This document shows positions 43,323-52,603 of a stretch of DNA of 64,000 nucleotides, piece by piece. The DNA is from DASXUL01 sp036504855. Lineage in GTDB: Bacteria > Armatimonadota > DTGP01 > JAKQQT01. The stretch lies in NCBI GenBank assembly GCA_036504855.1, contig DASXUL010000181.1, forward strand, positions 3,614 through 67,613. The letters run 5' to 3'. A program made the translations under genes and the position numbers. Under the pieces are notes generated by a model. That model saw nothing but the letters and a program-made list of their open reading frames with translations, did not search any database and had not been told where the DNA came from. Positions within the stretch are counted from its first letter, which is position 1. The number at the start of each line of letters is the position of its first letter.

Positions 43323-45632
43323 TTACCGCTTCGAGTAGCGCGAGATGCACAGGATCTCGGAGCCCTTCGGACTGATGCGGACCATGGCGCTGCCCTCCGC
43401 GGAGGGCAGGCGTTCCACGTCGGCGGACGAGCATTCCAGCGTGTCCAGGGTCAGGCCGCTGGGCACGCTGACGGCGATGCGGAACGGCCGCACGCGCGGC
43501 AGTTTCAGGCGAACCTTCAGCGCCCGGTACTTCGGCGTCCACGAAACGCCCTCCACGCAGCCGTTTCCTGCTCCCAGATTGATGTCCGTTCCGAGGAGCT
43601 GAGGGCGCTTTGTGTCCGGCGTAATAGCCAGTAGACGGGCGGATGCGGCCTCCACCGGCGTCGACAGGCGGCCGGATACGATGCCCAGGTAATCCCCGGA
43701 GAAGGCATCCCACACGTGCACCCTCCGAGAGGGCGCTAAGCCAGCGAGCGTTGCGGGCGTGATGTCGCGCGCTGCGGTCGCATCCGTCCAGTTGAACACG
43801 GCGGCCACGGTCAGCGGCGCTGCGGGGAGGGCGTTGGGAACCGTCCATATGGACGGCGGATCGTCGGACCCGGCGGACGGTGTCCAGAGGTCGTCTATCC
43901 TGAGGCCCGGCCGGACGGCGGCTGGGATCGCCATGTGGAGGAGCGCCGCGCGGTCGGCCGGGGTATCGGCCAGATTGCCGGTGGCCAGCGCGAGCCCGGC
44001 GGTGAGGCCGGCCGAGGCCGTCCATGCGCGCGCCTGACCCTCCGTGAGTGGGGGACGGACCACGAGGGCATCCGGGTCGTTCTGCCACCAGACGTTGTGC
44101 ATCCACTGGCGCGCCGCCACATTGCGGGCGGCGGCTTTGATGCCCGGCCAGCCAGTGGACACGTCTGGCCCGATGCGGTTGCCGTTCACCAGGCCGATGG
44201 TGGGGCCGATGGGGGCGCCGCAGCCGAGGATATAGGCCTTCGGCCCCGCCCCCTGGCGGATGGCCTTCAGCGCGGCGCGGTAGGCTTCCACGGGCGTGCC
44301 AGGCCCGCGCGGCAGCGTGTTGGGCGAAAGCGGGTAGTAGAGGAAGTCGATCTTCAGGTAGTCGTAACCCCATTCGCGGGTGGCCTTGCGGAAGAGCGTC
44401 CAGAGCCAAGAGCGAACGGCCGGCAGGCTGGGGTCGAGGCTGTACACGTCGCCGCCCCATCCGGCGTTGGTCCACATTTTCGCCGGAGTTCCATCCTCCC
44501 CCTTCAGCAGCCAGTCCGGATGATCGCGGTAGACGGTTGAACCGGCGCTTACCGCGAAAGGCGCAATCCAGAGTCCGGCGCGGTAGCCGCGATCGTGGAT
44601 GCGGTCGGTTAGCCAGCGGTGTCCGTGCGGGAACTTGGCGTTAACGTCCCAGTCGCCGGCAGCTTGTTGAAACCCGTCATCCAACTGGATGACGCGGAGC
44701 GCCTTCGGCCCGAATTCCGCGGCGGCGGCGGTGAGATTCGCGAGAACATCATCTTCGCGGATGTCGCCGTAGTACCCGTACCAACTGCACCAGCCCGATG
44801 GGGCCGGCCACGCCTGGAAGGCCGGAGCGGGATCCATCACGTTGGTGAACACCTTGGCGGCGGCGGCATACTGCTTCAGCAGCGTGTTAACGCTGGCGCC
44901 GAAGGCCAGATAGAGGGCATCCAGCGGGGCGCCATCCGCCCTGGCGGGGACGCTCAGCCGCCGCAGGTCCTCGGCGTCCGTGAGGGCGGCGGAGCCCGAT
45001 GCGTCGAACGCGGCGTGGAACGAGTTGAGCCCCACCACGCTGGAGAGGTAGCCGGCCAGGAAGGAATGGGGGCTCCCCTTGGCGGCGACCACCCACCATG
45101 AGAGGTTGTCGGTCCCGGTTGTCACCGGGGCCACCCGAGAGGCATCCCACCCCTGGTAGCCGTTCAGGAGAACGGCGCTGGCATTGCGCGCTCCCGCCAG
45201 TCGGGCGCCTCCCAGCAGGCTCACGGACTTCAGCGTTAGGCCGTTTGAGCGGGCGTAGACCACCGGCAGCAGGGTGACTGCCGACGGCAGGCGCTTTGCG
45301 TCCAGCCACTGAACCACGATCAGCAGCTTCAGGTCATCGGCCATCAGAGTGATGGAGTGTCCGTCGGCGGAGCGGCCGATCGATCTCCAGGCCACGCTGG
45401 AGCCATCGGACCGAGTGGCCGTTGGCCGGGCGCCCGTTACAAGCGGCAGGTATTTGCCGCCGCGGAGCTCATCCAGACTCCAGGTCATCTCGCTGGGCGA
45501 CACCGTGACGCGCATTGGCGCCGGCGCGGCGGCGGGCTTCGTCGGCGCGGGATGCGGGCGGGCATGGCGCCGCCGCGCGGCGGTAGGCGAGCCAACCAGA
45601 AGCGGGATCAGGAGCATCAGGGCGGATCGCAT
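43323..45632 (-). CDS. Secreted alpha-galactosidase-like GH36/GH27 enzyme
   Basis: 769 residues from ATG 45632 (GGAGG upstream), with signal peptide MRSALMLLIPLLVGSPTAA. The clan-D barrel shows SGWCSWYGYY, VIQLDDGFQ, LWIAPF, nucleophile Asp429 in LKIDFLY, and acid/base Asp490 in RIGPDVSTGW. An N-terminal beta-sandwich and a C-terminal beta domain flank it. It should release alpha-galactosyl or related residues (raffinose-family sugars, galactomannan side chains). The acyltransferase gene ends 19 bases upstream, so the two are probably co-transcribed. Confidence 0.9.
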   Translation of the reverse strand: MRSALMLLIPLLVGSPTAARRRHARPHPAPTKPAAAPAPMRVTVSPSEMTWSLDELRGGKYLPLVTGARPTATRSDGSSVAWRSIGRSADGHSITLMADDLKLLIVVQWLDAKRLPSAVTLLPVVYARSNGLTLKSVSLLGGARLAGARNASAVLLNGYQGWDASRVAPVTTGTDNLSWWVVAAKGSPHSFLAGYLSSVVGLNSFHAAFDASGSAALTDAEDLRRLSVPARADGAPLDALYLAFGASVNTLLKQYAAAAKVFTNVMDPAPAFQAWPAPSGWCSWYGYYGDIREDDVLANLTAAAAEFGPKALRVIQLDDGFQQAAGDWDVNAKFPHGHRWLTDRIHDRGYRAGLWIAPFAVSAGSTVYRDHPDWLLKGEDGTPAKMWTNAGWGGDVYSLDPSLPAVRSWLWTLFRKATREWGYDYLKIDFLYYPLSPNTLPRGPGTPVEAYRAALKAIRQGAGPKAYILGCGAPIGPTIGLVNGNRIGPDVSTGWPGIKAAARNVAARQWMHNVWWQNDPDALVVRPPLTEGQARAWTASAGLTAGLALATGNLADTPADRAALLHMAIPAAVRPGLRIDDLWTPSAGSDDPPSIWTVPNALPAAPLTVAAVFNWTDATAARDITPATLAGLAPSRRVHVWDAFSGDYLGIVSGRLSTPVEAASARLLAITPDTKRPQLLGTDINLGAGNGCVEGVSWTPKYRALKVRLKLPRVRPFRIAVSVPSGLTLDTLECSSADVERLPSAEGSAMVRISPKGSEILCISRYSKR

Positions 45633-45651
45633 CGGGCATCCTCCGGGCAAA

Positions 45652-46347
45652 CTAGCCGGCCTCGCCGCCCCCGCACAGAGGGGCCTTCACGGGCTCGCCG
45701 CGGCCATCCGGGCCGGGCTCCAGAGGGGGCAGGTTTTCCGTGTAGCGCTTGCGGATCTCGGCCGGGTTTCCGGCGATGAGGAGGCCGCAATCCTCCTGCG
45801 CGAAGCGGCGCGACACAACGCTGCCGGCGCCGATCATGGTTCTGTCGGGGATGTCACAGCCCACAAGCTGGCAGACTGCGCCCACGTATACGTAGCGGCC
45901 GAGGCGCACGGAGATGGGGTAGGCCTCGTAACCCGAGGGGGCGAACCGAAGCGAGTGCGTCCAGAACGAGGTTCCGCCGCCGCCCACCACGCTGTGATGA
46001 CCGATCTCAATGTCGTGGGAGGCATCGAAGAAGTGATAGGCCATGATATGGGAGTGATGCCCGAGAACGAACCGGCTGTGGAACCTCTCGTCCGGGTGAG
46101 GATAGCCGATGATTCGGTTGTTCTGCGCCATCAGCGCGCCGTCCCCGATATGCAGCGTCTTCAGGCTTCGGATGATGTTCAAACGGCCGATGAACACGTC
46201 ATCGCCGATGAACACGTTCTCGGCATCGATGAACGAGAGGCCGATGCGGGTCCGCTGGCCGATGTGCCAGCCGAATACCTTTCGGTAGATAGCGTACTTC
46301 AGGAACCGCGGCGATAGCGCGGCGATGAGCAGCAGTATTTTACGCAT
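45652..46347 (-). CDS. Hexapeptide-repeat (LbH) acyltransferase
   Basis: 231 residues from ATG 46347. The sequence shows repeated left-handed-helix hexapeptides (IDAENVFIGDDVFIG, IEIGHHSVVGG, VYVGAVCQLVG, IPDRTMIGAGSVV). It ends with LLIAGNPAEIRKRY, the usual C-terminus of sugar and serine O-acetyltransferases. The active His is probably in the HHSHIMAYHFFD region. It likely acetylates a sugar of capsule or envelope polysaccharide. An upstream in-frame ATG would add 21 residues without a better ribosome binding site. It is followed by the alpha-galactosidase gene. Confidence 0.85.
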   Translation of the reverse strand: MRKILLLIAALSPRFLKYAIYRKVFGWHIGQRTRIGLSFIDAENVFIGDDVFIGRLNIIRSLKTLHIGDGALMAQNNRIIGYPHPDERFHSRFVLGHHSHIMAYHFFDASHDIEIGHHSVVGGGGTSFWTHSLRFAPSGYEAYPISVRLGRYVYVGAVCQLVGCDIPDRTMIGAGSVVSRRFAQEDCGLLIAGNPAEIRKRYTENLPPLEPGPDGRGEPVKAPLCGGGEAG

Positions 46348-46445
46348 AGCCGAGACGCACGCCCTCCGCAGGCGGGTAGACAAGACAGGCGCAGGATCCT
46401 GTGCCTCCATTATAGCGACGGCGCGGAGGGCCTTCCTGTCTCCGG

Positions 46446-46491
46446 GACAGCCGGGAGGGGGCGCAGCCTTCTGCGTCACCTCCCGGCTGTC
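46446..46491 (-). terminator. Hairpin terminator of cstA
   Basis: Perfect 13-base arms (gacagccgggagg and its complement) enclose a 20-base loop that itself can pair (cgcag/ctgcg). It starts four bases after the cstA stop. No T-run is evident. Confidence 0.7.
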
Positions 46492-46494
46492 GAT

Positions 46495-48345
46495 TCAGGC
46501 AACCGCTTCCGCGGCGATCTCGCGGCCAAGCACCGGGCGTGTCGCAAGGCGCGGCGCCGATACCATCCTCACCCATCGCGGCGCGCTATCCAGCAGCACG
46601 ACGGCGACGAGCGCCAGCATTGCCAGCGTGAGCGCCTCCGGCACGGTCTGCCCCTTGGCGATATAGCCCCGGACGTTCATCACGCCGGCGGCGACAACGG
46701 TGACGGTGAGGAAACAGAGCGGCAGGAATGGGATCAACGCGTAGCGGCGCTTCGGCGCGTAGCGCAGCAGGAGGGTGACGCCGATGGCGAGGCTCAGAAC
46801 GCCCAAAAGCTGGTTGGCCACCCCGAACATCGGCCAGATGGTGGCGATGCCATTGTTCCAGACCAGGTAGCCCCAGCCGAACGAGATGATGGCGCTTCCG
46901 AACAGGATGCCCGGCATCCAGTTCGTGCGCCCCAGCGGCTTGTACGCCGCGCCCATCAGCTCCTGCACGATGAACCGGGCGACGCGGGTGCCGGTGTCGA
47001 TCGTGGTGAGAATGAACATCGCCTCGAACACGATGGCGAAGTTGTACCAGAAGGCGGCGAGGCCGCTCATGAATGGCAGCTTGGCGAAGACGCTGGCCAT
47101 CCCGACGGCCAGCGTAACCCCGCCGCCCGGCCGGCCGCCCACGTTCGCTCGCACCATGTGCGAGAGGTGAGAGAGATCCTGCGCCTGGAAAGCGGGTCCG
47201 TATTTCGCCACGAGGGCCTGGGCGCTGTAACCGGCGGCGTGATAGGCGCGCGGATCGATGTTGATGTTGTAGTAATCGGCCGGGTGCAGCGAGCACGCCG
47301 CCACCAACGCGAGGAGCGCCACCAGCGCTTCAATGAGCATCGCTCCGTAGGAAATCGGCAGGATCTCGCGTTCGTTGCCGATCATCTTCGGCGTGGTGCC
47401 GCTGGCGATGAGGGCGTGAAAACCGGATATGGCCCCGCACATGATGATCAGGCTGACGTACGGCCACACCGGGCCGGCGAAGATTGGGCCGCCGCCGTGG
47501 ATGTAGGGCGTCACCATGGGCATGCGCATCGTGGGGTGCACCAGAATCACGCCAACCGCCAGCAGGCCCACCACGCCGAGCTTCATGTAGGTGGACAGGT
47601 AATCGCGCGGGCAGAGCAGCATCCAGACGGGGAGCACCGCGGCCACGAAGCCGTAGAGCGGCAACAGCACCGTGAGCGTCTTCTCGGAGTAGCGGAACCA
47701 ACTGCCCATGGCGCTCTGCTCCACATAGCTGCCCGCGATGAGCGCGGCGAACAGCAGGGTGACGCCGATGATGCTGGCGCCCTTCACATCGCCGGGCCGG
47801 AACCGGTAGAGCCACTGGCCCATCAGGAGGGCGATCGGGATGGTGGCGATGATGGTGAAAGTGCCCCATGGCGAGCCGTGCAGGGCGTTGACCACCACCG
47901 TGCCCAGCCCGGCAAGGGCAACCACCATGATGAACAGAACGGCGAAGGCGGTGGCCCAGCCTGCCACGGGGCCCACCTGCTCGCGGGCGATCTGGCCAAG
48001 CCCGTCGCCCTTCTGGCGCACGGAGGCCCAGAGGATCAGCATGTCCTGGATGGCGCCGGCGAACACCGCGCCAACCAGGATCCAGAGAGCGCATGGCCCC
48101 CAGCCGAACTGGGCGGCCAGAACGGGGCCGATCAGCGGTCCGGCGCCGGCGATGGCGGCGAAGTGGTGTCCAAACAGCACCAGGCGGTTCGTGGGGTGAA
48201 AGTCGCGACCGTCGTTGAACTGATGAGCGGGCGTGGCCCGTCCCTCATCGAGAACCAGCACTTTTGCGGCGACAAACGCGCCGTAGTACCGGTACGCCAG
48301 CAACAGAACGCATATCGCCACGGCCATCAAGGCCAAGGTATTCAT
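46495..48345 (-). CDS. cstA: Carbon starvation protein CstA (peptide/pyruvate transporter family)
   Basis: 616 residues and about 15-16 membrane helices. Characteristic CstA blocks are present: PAHQFNDGRDFHPTN, FGHHFAAIAGAGPLIGPVLAAQFGWGP, GAISGFHALIASGTTPKMI, and FWYNFAIVFEAMFILTTIDTGTRVARF. CstA-family proteins import peptides or pyruvate across the inner membrane and are induced when carbon is scarce. GGGAGGAG precedes the ATG. It forms a single-gene unit with its own terminator. Length is within the short CstA group (E. coli CstA is about 700). Confidence 0.95.
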   Translation of the reverse strand: MNTLALMAVAICVLLLAYRYYGAFVAAKVLVLDEGRATPAHQFNDGRDFHPTNRLVLFGHHFAAIAGAGPLIGPVLAAQFGWGPCALWILVGAVFAGAIQDMLILWASVRQKGDGLGQIAREQVGPVAGWATAFAVLFIMVVALAGLGTVVVNALHGSPWGTFTIIATIPIALLMGQWLYRFRPGDVKGASIIGVTLLFAALIAGSYVEQSAMGSWFRYSEKTLTVLLPLYGFVAAVLPVWMLLCPRDYLSTYMKLGVVGLLAVGVILVHPTMRMPMVTPYIHGGGPIFAGPVWPYVSLIIMCGAISGFHALIASGTTPKMIGNEREILPISYGAMLIEALVALLALVAACSLHPADYYNINIDPRAYHAAGYSAQALVAKYGPAFQAQDLSHLSHMVRANVGGRPGGGVTLAVGMASVFAKLPFMSGLAAFWYNFAIVFEAMFILTTIDTGTRVARFIVQELMGAAYKPLGRTNWMPGILFGSAIISFGWGYLVWNNGIATIWPMFGVANQLLGVLSLAIGVTLLLRYAPKRRYALIPFLPLCFLTVTVVAAGVMNVRGYIAKGQTVPEALTLAMLALVAVVLLDSAPRWVRMVSAPRLATRPVLGREIAAEAVA

Positions 48346-48489
48346 GAGGCTCCTCCCGGGGAAGCGTCCCCGACTCCATCCGGTGAAACAGACGAAGGAT
48401 GTCTCATTTTGCCAACTCGGCTATGCGGATTGCCAAATGGCCCGGCCGGCGGCCGTGCCCTGTTCCCGCGTCACATGACCGCGCCTCTC

Positions 48490-48576
48490 CACGTCACCTT
48501 TCGTTCCTCAGGGTGACGTGTTAGGAGGGCCTGCCTCTCCGCTGGCGGCTGACGGCTGAGCACTGACGGCTGATAC
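48490..48576. other. Intergenic hairpin and short tandem words
   Basis: In the 234-base gap between cstA and the next minus-strand gene, a 9-base inverted repeat (48490-48498 with 48512-48520, cacgtcacc/ggtgacgtg) may end transcription of the gene at 48580. Beside it, ctgacggctga-type words repeat at 48545-48570. Confidence 0.5.
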
Positions 48577-48579
48577 CCC

Positions 48580-49935
48580 TCAGAACTTCACGCCGGCGCC
48601 GAACACCCAACTGGCCGAACGCTGGAAGTTCTGGGCTTCGTTGGCGCCGGTGATGCGGCCGATGCGGATATAGGTCTGGCTATCCTTCGAGGCCTTGGAG
48701 GCCACGGGGAGATAGAGATCCAGCTCCGCGTACTTTTCCCAACGGCCAAGGGACGTTACGGCGCCCGAGGCGGCATCGGTTTGCGTTCGGTCATCCCAGA
48801 AGTGCCAGGCGCGGCCCAGCAGTTCGAAGCGGCATTTGGTCGCCGGAAAGACCCCCGGCGCGAACCGCAGCCACGTGCCCCATTTCAGTTCCGCAAACCC
48901 GCGCGGCTTCGCCGAAGCGCCGGTGTTGCGCAGGTCCCATGCCTTCTGGAGGGAAAGGCTGAGGGCCGCGGAATCCGGTTTCAGCGCGCCGGAGAGGTGC
49001 GGCTTGGCCACCAGCCCGCCGATGCCGAATTCGGTCACGAAGGAGCGCTTGTCCAGCGTCTGGTCCCCCATGATGCGGCCCTCGCCGTAGATGCGCCAGT
49101 CGCCCGGCGTTTCGGAGACGGCCAGATCGTCGGCGTTCAGGCGCCAGCGCCGGATGCCCCGCTCAACGCCATAGCGCAGCTCGACCTGGCTCTTGGGGTC
49201 GCAGGCGTATTGGGACAGCGTTGAGTCGAACTTCAAGTAGTTGTTCGCGCTGGATGATCGCCGGGCTGTGAGGGTGGGGACGGAGGCGTTCAGGGTGAAG
49301 CGCCATACGTCCCGCTTGTCCTGGATCACCGCGCCCGGGTTGTTCGGGTCATGAGTTTCGCGGATCACCTCGCCGGTGGACTGCGCCGCGTCCAGGTGGA
49401 ACTCGCCGTAGACGCGGCGGGGCAGGGTGACGGTGGTGACGTACGAGTTCTTTCCGGCCAGAACCAGCGTTCTGCCAGCCTCCCCCGGGTTGGACATGAC
49501 CACGCCAACGATCAGGTCATTGCCGCGCTCGGCATCGGAATCAATGAACACATCGTAGACGGCGGCGCCGGCGGCTTCCGGCTGGCGAATCAACGGTACC
49601 CGGCGCAGATGCCGGCTCAGCGCCTCCAGGCTGGAGCCGTTGCGTATGCCCGCGGCGAAGGCGGGCGTGTGCCCCTCGATCACCGCGAAGACGGCGATAT
49701 CCTGGGCGGTGGGCAGCTTCGGCGGGGCGAGCAGCTCGATGTTGTCGTAGAACGCGCTGAGGTCCACGGTGAGGCACGGCACGCGGCGCAACGACGGATA
49801 CTCGCGCGCCGAGGCGACGCCCAGGGTGACGGCGCCGGCGACCACCGGCATATCCGGCATTGGGGCGGCATGGCGCGCGGGCGCCGTGAGGCTGATCGCC
49901 GCGGCAACGGCCGCGACGCTTGGCACGGGGAGCAC
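48580..49935 (-). CDS. Probable outer-membrane beta-barrel or secreted beta-rich protein
   Basis: 451 residues from GTG 49935, with AGGAGG nine bases upstream. The frame extends further but is Arg/Pro-rich there. A short signal-like stretch (VAAVAAAISLTAPARHA) begins the protein. Residues about 40-200 contain regular alpha/beta motifs. The C-terminal half is rich in alternating strands with aromatic ends (WRIYGEGRI, AELKWGTWLRF, YAELDLYLPV), and the final residue is Phe in GAGVKF, the usual signal for Bam-dependent outer-membrane insertion. No family recognised. It starts a divergent pair with the metallo-hydrolase gene. Confidence 0.7.
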   Translation of the reverse strand: MLPVPSVAAVAAAISLTAPARHAAPMPDMPVVAGAVTLGVASAREYPSLRRVPCLTVDLSAFYDNIELLAPPKLPTAQDIAVFAVIEGHTPAFAAGIRNGSSLEALSRHLRRVPLIRQPEAAGAAVYDVFIDSDAERGNDLIVGVVMSNPGEAGRTLVLAGKNSYVTTVTLPRRVYGEFHLDAAQSTGEVIRETHDPNNPGAVIQDKRDVWRFTLNASVPTLTARRSSSANNYLKFDSTLSQYACDPKSQVELRYGVERGIRRWRLNADDLAVSETPGDWRIYGEGRIMGDQTLDKRSFVTEFGIGGLVAKPHLSGALKPDSAALSLSLQKAWDLRNTGASAKPRGFAELKWGTWLRFAPGVFPATKCRFELLGRAWHFWDDRTQTDAASGAVTSLGRWEKYAELDLYLPVASKASKDSQTYIRIGRITGANEAQNFQRSASWVFGAGVKF

Positions 49936-50114
49936 TTCGGGGGGCCTCCTATCGACGGTGGATTCGCGGCTGGCGTTCGCCTGCCACAATTCTAGGAGGC
50001 CGCCGGGCGAGGAGCAAACAGCCGGCCATCCAGGGCCCTTTCGCGCCAAGCCCGCTTGCCCATAGCGGACGCAAGCGGTATACAGTCGGAAAACCCGTGT
50101 TGGAGGAAGATCGT

Positions 50115-50939
50115 TTGGAAGCAATGATCCTGGGCACGGCCGCCGCCGAAGGCGTGCCGGCCCTTTTCTGTGGATGTGACGCGTGCGTCTTCGCGCGCAC
50201 GAACGGCGGCAAAGAGATCCGCGCCCGGCAAAGCCTCTACATCGCGCCGGATATCCTGATCGACCTTGGCCCGGACGCCATGTATTCCGTGCACCGTTTC
50301 GGGCTGGACTGGACCGGTCTGCGCGCCGTCCTCTACACGCACTCCCACCGCGATCACTGCTGCCCAGACAACTTGAGCTTCGTACGCTATCCCTTCGCCC
50401 ACGGCCGGCCGGATACTCTCGACACGTATGGGAATCACTTCGTTCGGCGGCTGATCGCCGCCATCGGCGCAACCACGCCGGATGACGAGTTCGCCGGGCC
50501 ATTCCACCTGGTGAAGACCTTCGAGCCCTTCGCCCTGCCCAACGCCGAGGCGGTCGCCATCCCGAGCCATCACCGGGGCGATGGCGAGGAATCACTGAAC
50601 TACATCATCACCCGTGACGGCAAGAGTCTGCTCTACTGCCTCGACACCGGCCACTACGACGAGGAGACGTGGGAGTTCCTCAAGACCATCCGTCTGGACG
50701 GCGTCATCTTCGAGTGCACCAACGGCCTGGTAAGCGGCAAGTACCACGGTCACCTGGGCCTGCCGGAAGTGGTGGAGATGAAGGCCCGTCTGACGGATCA
50801 GGGGACCCTAGCGGCGGATGCGCCGGCGGCGATCACCCACTTTTCGCACAACGGCATTCGCCCCTATGCGGAGATGGAGGCTGCCGCCGCTCCGCACGGC
50901 CTCCAGGTGGCTTACGACGGGATGGTGGTCCGGCTGTGA
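50115..50939 (+). CDS. MBL-fold metallo-hydrolase, PhnP-like
   Basis: 274 residues if started at TTG 50115, seven bases after GGAGGA; ATG 50124 is the alternative. It begins ILGTAAAEGVPALFCGCDACVFAR, the typical PhnP opening with cysteines. The metal site is THSHRDH, with a later DTGHYDEET Asp/His and HLG. PhnP is a cyclic-phosphate phosphodiesterase in phosphonate breakdown, but stand-alone relatives often have unknown substrates and no phn genes are nearby. It is followed by a perfect bidirectional terminator. Confidence 0.85.
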   Translation: MEAMILGTAAAEGVPALFCGCDACVFARTNGGKEIRARQSLYIAPDILIDLGPDAMYSVHRFGLDWTGLRAVLYTHSHRDHCCPDNLSFVRYPFAHGRPDTLDTYGNHFVRRLIAAIGATTPDDEFAGPFHLVKTFEPFALPNAEAVAIPSHHRGDGEESLNYIITRDGKSLLYCLDTGHYDEETWEFLKTIRLDGVIFECTNGLVSGKYHGHLGLPEVVEMKARLTDQGTLAADAPAAITHFSHNGIRPYAEMEAAAAPHGLQVAYDGMVVRL

Positions 50940-50959
50940 TATCCGGGCCTCTCTCCAAC

Positions 50960-51001
50960 GCCGAACGGCCCGCCCCCAAACTTGGGGGCGGGCCGTTCGG
51001 C
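50960..51001. terminator. Bidirectional intrinsic-type terminator
   Basis: A perfect 20-base stem with a 2-base loop separates the convergent metallo-hydrolase and Hsp20 genes. The stem core (gcccgcccccaa) resembles the one at 13433-13469. Only short A/T flanks. Confidence 0.85.
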
Positions 51002-51018
51002 ATGCAATTCTGTTGGGG

Positions 51019-51477
51019 TTACTCGCCGAGAACGGGGATGGCGGTGATGCCGGTTTCGGCCGAGACGCGCTTCGGCAGGGTGACCACCAGGAAGCCGTCC
51101 TTGTAGTTGGCGGTGACGGCATCGCGGTCCAGCGGCACGTTGGGGAGAAGGACGTCGCGCTGGAAGCGTCCGAAGTAGACTTCCAACTGGTGGCAGCGTC
51201 TCCGGCCCTCGCAAGCGTCGCCGGGCTCCGGGCGCTCGCCGGAGATCGTGAGCACGCGGTTATCGGCGGCGAGGGTGATGCGGGTGTTGGCGAGACTGAG
51301 GCCGGCGGCCTCCACGCGCACCCACAGGCAATCCTCGCTCTCGCAGATATCCACGTTGGGTTGCCACATCCGGCCGGGCAAGCCGCCGCCGCCCAGCATG
51401 CTGCCAAAGGCCTCCTGCTGGAACCGCTGCATCTCCCGCTCCATCTGGCGGATCAGGTCTTCATATCGCTTGAACAT
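51019..51477 (-). CDS. Hsp20/alpha-crystallin family small heat shock protein
   Basis: 152 residues from ATG 51477. Short N-terminal helix (DLIRQMEREMQRF), then the alpha-crystallin domain: NVDICESEDCLWVRVEAAG, GERPEPGD, FGRFQRDVLLPNVPLD and NYKDGFLVVTLPK. The last segments are the diagnostic sHsp motifs. The C-terminal ITAIPV has the IxI/V-like tail that docks in oligomers. It is an ATP-independent holdase in the cytoplasm. There is no Shine-Dalgarno sequence; a TATACT box sits only 10 bases upstream of the ATG, so the mRNA may be leaderless. Confidence 0.93.
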   Translation of the reverse strand: MFKRYEDLIRQMEREMQRFQQEAFGSMLGGGGLPGRMWQPNVDICESEDCLWVRVEAAGLSLANTRITLAADNRVLTISGERPEPGDACEGRRRCHQLEVYFGRFQRDVLLPNVPLDRDAVTANYKDGFLVVTLPKRVSAETGITAIPVLGE

Positions 51478-51487
51478 ACCGGTACTT

Positions 51488-51493
51488 AGTATA
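51488..51493 (-). promoter_or_regulatory. -10 candidate for hsp20, leaderless geometry
   Basis: TATACT on the minus strand lies exactly 10 bases before the ATG, the same distance as in the peptide deformylase gene. The -35 region is weak. Confidence 0.4.
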
Positions 51494-51548
51494 CCATCCG
51501 TTTCACAGTTCCGCCACGTTGGGGAAAGGGCCGGAAACGCGCGGCGGC

Positions 51549-52538
51549 CTAGATGGGCGCCACGACGCCGGATCTGGCTGAGGCGCGGAGGGCATCCAGA
51601 ACGAGGGCGGAGGCCAGGCCGTCCTCGCCGGGCCAGAGCGGCTTCGCCATGTCGCGGATACAGGCGTTCAGGTGGTTCAGGGTGTCCACATACTGATCGC
51701 CCACCGGCAGGCGTTCCTCGGTGGGATCGCCGTGGGCGCTCGTCAACGTCAGAAGAACAGGTTCCTCGCGGCAGATAAAGGGGCGGTTCAGCGCGATGGA
51801 ACCTTCCGTGCCGACGATGGCGGCGGACTGCTGGAAGGCGGTCTCGAACGAACACACGAAAGTCGCGTGGCCCGTTGGGAATCGGAGCCCGCCGGAGAAG
51901 GTGCTGTCCACGCCGGTCCCGCGGGTGTCCTCCGACAGCCCCCAGGCGTGGGTGGGCTCCGCGCCGAAGCAGAGCCGGGCGGCGTTGACGCAGTAGGAAC
52001 CAACGTCCGCCAGCGCGCCTCCGGCGAGGCTGGGGTTCCATCGCGCGTTCGCGGCGTCATCAAGGGTAAAGCAGAAGGCGCCGGTGAAGAGCTTGGGCAC
52101 GCCGATATCGCCGGCGTCGATGCGCTGGCGCACGCGCTTCCACCGCGCGTGGTGGCGCGTCATAAACCCCTCCATCACGCGCACCCCCGCCGCCCGCGCC
52201 GCATCCACCACGGCGCGCGCCTCGGCCGCATCCTTCCAGGCCGGCTTCTCGGAGAGGACGTGCTTGCCAGCGGCGATGGCCTTCAGCGCCCACTCGCCGT
52301 GTAGCCCGTTCGGCAGCGGGATGTACACCGCCTCCACGTCCGGGTCGGCCAGAAGTTCATCGTACGAACCGTAGGATCGCTCGAACCCGAACTGCTCGCA
52401 CGCCGCGCGCGCCTTCTCGGCATCGCGGCTGGCGATCGCCACTCCACGCACATCCGGGGCCGTTACGAAGCTCGGCAGCCACCGGTTCATCGCGAACTTC
52501 GCCGTCCCCAACACCCCCCAACGAACGGGCTCGATCAT
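51549..52538 (-). CDS. Gfo/Idh/MocA family oxidoreductase
   Basis: 329 residues from ATG 52538 (AGGAG upstream). The Rossmann motif is GVLGTAKFA; SEKPAW is the catalytic EKP block; GALADVGSYCVNAAR carries the DxGxY motif typical of the glucose-fructose oxidoreductase/xylose dehydrogenase subgroup. It probably oxidises an aldose using NAD(P). It stands alone after hsp20 (72-base gap, same strand) and is preceded by a short tandem AGAACTC array that may carry its promoter. Confidence 0.93.
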   Translation of the reverse strand: MIEPVRWGVLGTAKFAMNRWLPSFVTAPDVRGVAIASRDAEKARAACEQFGFERSYGSYDELLADPDVEAVYIPLPNGLHGEWALKAIAAGKHVLSEKPAWKDAAEARAVVDAARAAGVRVMEGFMTRHHARWKRVRQRIDAGDIGVPKLFTGAFCFTLDDAANARWNPSLAGGALADVGSYCVNAARLCFGAEPTHAWGLSEDTRGTGVDSTFSGGLRFPTGHATFVCSFETAFQQSAAIVGTEGSIALNRPFICREEPVLLTLTSAHGDPTEERLPVGDQYVDTLNHLNACIRDMAKPLWPGEDGLASALVLDALRASARSGVVAPI

Positions 52539-52540
52539 GT

Positions 52541-52588
52541 GAACTCCTAAGAACTCAGAACTCAGAACTCGGAACACAGAACTCAGCA
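52541..52588. repeat. Tandem AGAACTC-type array
   Basis: Six near-identical 7-8 base words (gaactc with a or ca between) directly upstream of the Gfo/Idh start at 52538. Similar short arrays of other words occur at 31200, 48545 and 53551. Confidence 0.7.
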
Positions 52589-52603
52589 CGGAAGAGGCTG
52601 GAA

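Noticed and set aside
50115..50939. Phosphonate operon member phnP
   Set aside because: The fold and opening motif fit PhnP, but no other phn gene is nearby, so the specific function is not supported.
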